Part shown: piece after piece, positions 60,534 through 64,000 of the stretch
Numbering within the stretch: position 1 is the stretch's first letter
Layout of the letters: each line of letters opens with the position of its first letter
Origin: Halichondria panicea
Taxonomy: Eukaryota > Porifera > Demospongiae > Suberitida > Halichondriidae
Direction of reading: 5' to 3'
Assembly (NCBI RefSeq): GCF_963675165.1
Contig: NC_087391.1
Span: forward strand, 5,736,126 to 5,800,125
DNA length: 64,000 nucleotides
Program-made: the position numbers and the translations under genes
Notes under the pieces: generated by a model
Told to the model about the DNA's origin: nothing
Database searches by the model: none
The model's input: the letters and a program-made list of their open reading frames with translations, nothing else

Positions 60534-62425
60534 CTAGACAAGTTTGTATGACCTTGGTGCCTGTGGGTAGATCAAGCTCTTGTCCACCATGGCATTAATG
60601 GCAGTCACAACCACAGCTCTGGGCACTAGTCTTAAACTGCCACACTGCTGGACAGCCTCAATAATCCATGCCTCAGGGACACCAAGCTGGAGCACCTCTG
60701 CAGTACACAGCATAGTACACACTGGCCAACATGTCTTATATGGCTTACTCAAACTTTGTTGTCTTCTCGCCAAATAACTGAGGACAACGGGAAAGAGATC
60801 CTTTTCTGCAGAGAATATCTAAAGAAGGAATGTCATCATCACCACCCACACAAATTAGCATGTATTATCCTCCTGATATTATAATTGTGTGGGCGGAATT
60901 ACACAACAAACACTTGCATGGTGATACACAATCACTATGGTAACATACGCCCACCTTATACAACATCTCTCTCCTGTTTCCAGTGGTCCCAGTAGACACT
61001 ATAACACCGTCCTCCTTGAGCTTGGTTATGCATGCTATGACACCTCTCTCCACCTCTGCCCTAGAGTGGCTCCTGCTCTGGTCCTGTAGTGTCCTCATAC
61101 ACACCTCAATAAAGGATGTGTCAGCTTCAAGCTCTCCCAGACTAAAGTTCTTGCTTGGATATTCAGTTAAGACCCATTTCTTCAATTCAGAGTACACTAG
61201 TTCTTGCAAGCACAGTGTAGCTGAGGTGATGCTTGTGTTAATGCCTGGAGGAAGCTGGAATGGTTTAGAATAGACACCTCTCTTCAGCTTGATCACCTCC
61301 AGCCAGAACAAAGGCTCTACATTGGGATCAGGCTCCGGGCAGATACCAGTGACAGTCAACTGTTTCATATTTCTGAACTCTGACACTTTCCCAAACACTG
61401 AGACCAATTGTCCCTGACTGGCCACACAAAGACCTTCATCACTGTCGTCCGCTTTCCTCCATTGAGTGCAGTTGATTACCCCAGTCCCATCATCAACTGT
61501 GGGGTGGGGGGATTAGTATGAGGGGGTGGGGGTTAGCATGATGAGGGGGTGTAGGGATTAGTATGATGAGGGGGTGTAGGGATTAGTATGATGAGGGGGT
61601 GTAGGGATTAGTATGATGAGGGGGTGTAGGGATTAGTATGATGAGGGGGTGTAGGGATTAGTATGATGAGGGGGTGTAGGATTAGTATGATGAGGGGGTG
61701 TAGGGATTAGCATGAGGGGTGTAGGGATTAGTATGATGAGGGGATGTAGGGATTAGTATGAGGGGGTGTAGGGATTAGTATGAGGGGGTGTAGGTATTAG
61801 TATGATGAGGGGGTGTAGGGATTAGTATGATGAGGGGGTGTAGGGATTAGTATGATGAGGGGGTGTAGGGATTAGTATGATGAGGGGGTGTAGGATTAGT
61901 ATGATGAGGGGGTGTAGGATTAGTATGATGAGGGGGTGTAGGGATTAGCATGATGAGGGGGTGTAGGGATTAGTATGAGGGGGTGTAGGGATTAGTATGA
62001 TGAGGGGATGTAGGGATTAGTATGAGGGGGTGTAGGGATTAGTATGAGGGGGTGTAGGGATTAGTATGATGAGGGGGTGTAGGATTAGTATGATGAGGGG
62101 GTGTAGGATTAGTATGATGAGGGGGTGTAGGATTAGTATGATGAGGGGGTGGGGTGGGGAACAAACCTTCGTATTGGATCAGCCTGGTCTTCTTGACTGC
62201 AGAGAGGACATCTCCCATTATGTGGACCTGCCCAATAGCATGGTTGAGTATGCAGTAGATATCTGATGGGGAATAAAGATGACACAAGGTAGCTAGCTAC
62301 ACATTGCTACCTTGGAAACCAGGATAATACTTCAAGGATAGAACATCACACACATTGAGCTTCATCTTGGAGGAGAAGAGAGGATCAAGACCCCAGTAGC
62401 GTGGCTCATAGTAACACATCTCCAT
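60534..62425 (-). CDS. STN1: CST complex subunit STN1
   Basis: Four exons on the minus strand (62425-62311, 62262-62167, 61496-60955, 60818-60534) give 345 aa (human 368). WGLDPLFSSKMKLNVCDVL matches the family N-terminus. The OB fold follows (GQVHIMGDVLSAVKKTRLIQ, DDGTGVINCTQW, LVSVFGKVSEFRNMKQLTV). The C-terminal half is two winged-helix-like segments (GVIACITKLKEDGVIVST, YKVIFSAEKDLFPVVLSYL, AINAMVDKSLIY). STN1 with CTC1 and TEN1 binds single-stranded telomeric DNA and recruits polymerase alpha-primase for C-strand fill-in. Intron 2 is filled by a G-rich minisatellite. Identification rests on the OB and N-terminal motifs; the C-terminal half is much less conserved. Confidence 0.85.
61505..62155. 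repeat. ~25-bp G-rich minisatellite in STN1 intron 2
   Basis: About 26 units of gattagtatgatgagggggt + gtaggg, with length variants lacking gatga or one G. Confidence 0.92.
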
Positions 62426-62691
62426 ATCACCTCTGTAAATTATTAGTGTTAAGTTTTGTCGACGACCTTTCCCTACATTTTAACAGTTGTCATGTGGGCG
62501 GAGTTGGCTGAAAAGAACACGCCCATAGCCGGCTACAAGGAGCTCCACCCTCTTTATTATACTAACTTCCAGGAATGTGGAAGTCATTAGTGATAGTGGA
62601 TGGTTAGGTTGTAAAGCTAAAGAGACGCTTCAATACAACAGCGACCAGTTTATAGCTAAGAGACGATTCTGATCCTCATAAAGATCCCCAG
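62426..62691. promoter_or_regulatory. Shared promoter region STN1 (-) / secreted-protein gene (+)
   Basis: 266 bp between start codons. Confidence 0.45.
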
Positions 62692-63887
62692 ATGATGAAG
62701 GTGAGGTTATACATGATGTGTGACACGCTACTAGCACTGTAGCTATTACCCAGGACTACTGGGACTAGTGGTAGAGTACAATCATTGCATATCAATGAAT
62801 AGTGTTATCATCAATGTGTTGTGTCTCTCTCTCTCTGCAGGCAATCCTTATCTTAGCAGGTGAGTTGATACTAGAGCTAATGTATTATCAAACGCTTGTA
62901 GAGCTAGAGCCTAAAGCTATTGATTGTTGACAGTGTTGACTTAGTGACTCTGTTGACTGTTAGCGTACATACATTCATTATCAAACCATGGAGACATCTG
63001 TTCAGGTGCTGGTGGGTTGTGAAGCTAGTCCCTATACGAGGAAATGGTGATGTGGTTGGAGGCCATGGTTTGATATTGCTAGTAGCAATGCCTATAATGC
63101 TGTGTAGGTCTAATAAGTTGAGGAAATGGTGATGTGGTTGGAGGCCACGGTGTGGTACGTGTTTGATATTGCTAATTGTGCTAGTAGCAATGCTGTGTAG
63201 GTCTGATACACAACACGTTAGTGTACATGAGAGGCTTATGTTGGGCAGTGTAGTCAACTCCTGGCCAGCTAGTGTACATGAGAGGCTTATGTTGGTCAGT
63301 GTAGTCAACTCCTGGCCAGCTAGTGTACATGAGAGGCTTATGTTGGTCAGTGTAGTCAACTCCTGGCCAGCTAGTGTACATGAGAGGCTTGTGTTGGTCA
63401 GTGTAGTCAACTCCTGGCCAGCTAGTGTACATGAGAGGCTTATGTTGGTCAGTGTAGTCAACTCCTGGCCAGCTAGTCAGCATGTACTGATGAGCCTCAC
63501 TCTATTAGAGCTATTCACTGCACTTGTTGTCAGCTTGTCTCTAATGGCCCCTCACTGTGGGGACCAGGTCTCACTGTGGGCACCAGGTGGTGGCCATGTT
63601 CACACACACACACACTGTTCAGAGCTAGCGTTCCCGGCTGTGCTAGTCACATTGTCTTATATTGTATACAGACATGATGGGGCAGTGTGTAGTGTTTGCC
63701 TTACGCAACAGTTTACTATAATTATGTTTTCCTGTACATCCCTCTACATACTAATGATGCTATAGTAGCTACCGCTTGTGATGCATTGTGTAGGAAGTGA
63801 GCACTTTAGAGATTCAATACTTTGTATTGTAATGATTGACTAATGTACCATTCCCTCCAGCTCTGCTCTGCTGCTGTTACCTGGGAG
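62692..63887 (+). CDS. Start of a secreted or membrane protein, signal peptide split over three tiny exons (continues past window)
   Basis: ATGATGAAG at 62692-62700 meets a gtgagg donor. A 19-nt exon (62841-62859, after ctctctctctctgcag, before gtgagt) and a 27-nt exon (63861-63887, after ttccctccag, before gtgagtg) join in phase to MMKAILILAALLCCCYLG, a typical signal peptide core. All six splice sites are consensus and all three exons are phase-compatible. The mature protein lies beyond the window, so no function can be given. Confidence 0.55.
63215..63477. repeat. 51-bp minisatellite, five units
   Basis: agtgtacatgagaggcttat + gttggtcagtgtagtcaact + cctggccagct, five nearly exact copies in the second intron of the secreted-protein gene. 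Because 51 is a multiple of three, frames stay open on both strands. Confidence 0.92.
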
Positions 63888-64000
63888 GTGAGTGTGTGTA
63901 CACTGCCTATAGAGTAGTCATGCATGTACAGGTGGTTTAGTGTATCAAGTTTCTGTTGGTATGTCATTCTAGCAGCTTACTTTAGACTCCTCACAGCTTG

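Noticed and set aside
61505-62155. Telomeric repeat insertion
   Set aside because: Unit is about 25 bp with a single ggattag-like core, not a TTAGGG-type array.

Overview
This is a eukaryotic, metazoan window. Fifteen protein-coding loci, most with many small exons joined by canonical GT-AG introns often only 45-60 nt long, encode animal-type products: an usherin-like protein, an aldehyde oxidase/xanthine dehydrogenase, a d4/DPF PHD protein, a Siva-like protein, B3GALT6, kinesin light chain, BTBD9, a pecanex-4 protein, arylsulfatase A, a polypeptide GalNAc-transferase, axonemal DNAL1, otubain-1 and the CST subunit STN1. Compact genes with tiny introns and packed microsatellites suggest an early-branching invertebrate such as a demosponge. 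That placement is an inference from style, not a database match.

Layout. 1-14,200: usherin-like (-) and aldehyde oxidase (+) head to head, then DPF (+), Siva-like (-) and B3GALT6 (-). 14,387-18,999: kinesin light chain (-). 19,000-28,131: about 9 kb of recently duplicated DNA. Two copies of the kinesin light chain 5' region (promoter, noncoding spliced DNA, tandem arrays, coding exon 1) flank a broken fragment of the pecanex gene and a tandem array of about 340-bp palindromic repeats. 28,379-41,905: BTBD9 (-) and PCNX4 (+) head to head; the last PCNX4 intron holds an intact 5.1-kb LTR retrotransposon with identical LTRs. 41,906-46,770: a third copy and a fragment of a fourth of the same 5' region, in inverted orientation, with its own palindrome array. 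47,036-62,425: ARSA (-)/GALNT (+), DNAL1 (-)/OTUB1 (+) and STN1 (-). 62,692-end: the start of a secreted-protein gene (+).

Organisation. Five gene pairs are divergent with 160-390 bp between start codons, so they probably share promoter regions. Several products act in glycan handling (B3GALT6 on glycosaminoglycan linkers, GALNT on mucin-type O-glycans, ARSA in lysosomal desulfation), but nothing indicates an operon or dedicated pathway cluster.

Most notable: (1) the LTR element has Ty3/gypsy-type sequence but places integrase before reverse transcriptase, the order known from Gmr1-like elements; (2) a mirror-image segmental duplication surrounds BTBD9-PCNX4; (3) an intron-dwelling palindromic repeat family occurs at seven or more loci; (4) two introns have expanded by tandem copying of a unit that carries its own 3' splice site. 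Gene models were spliced by eye. For the complete genes, exon lengths sum to whole codons and agree with family lengths. I could not run alignments, so identities are from recognised motifs.
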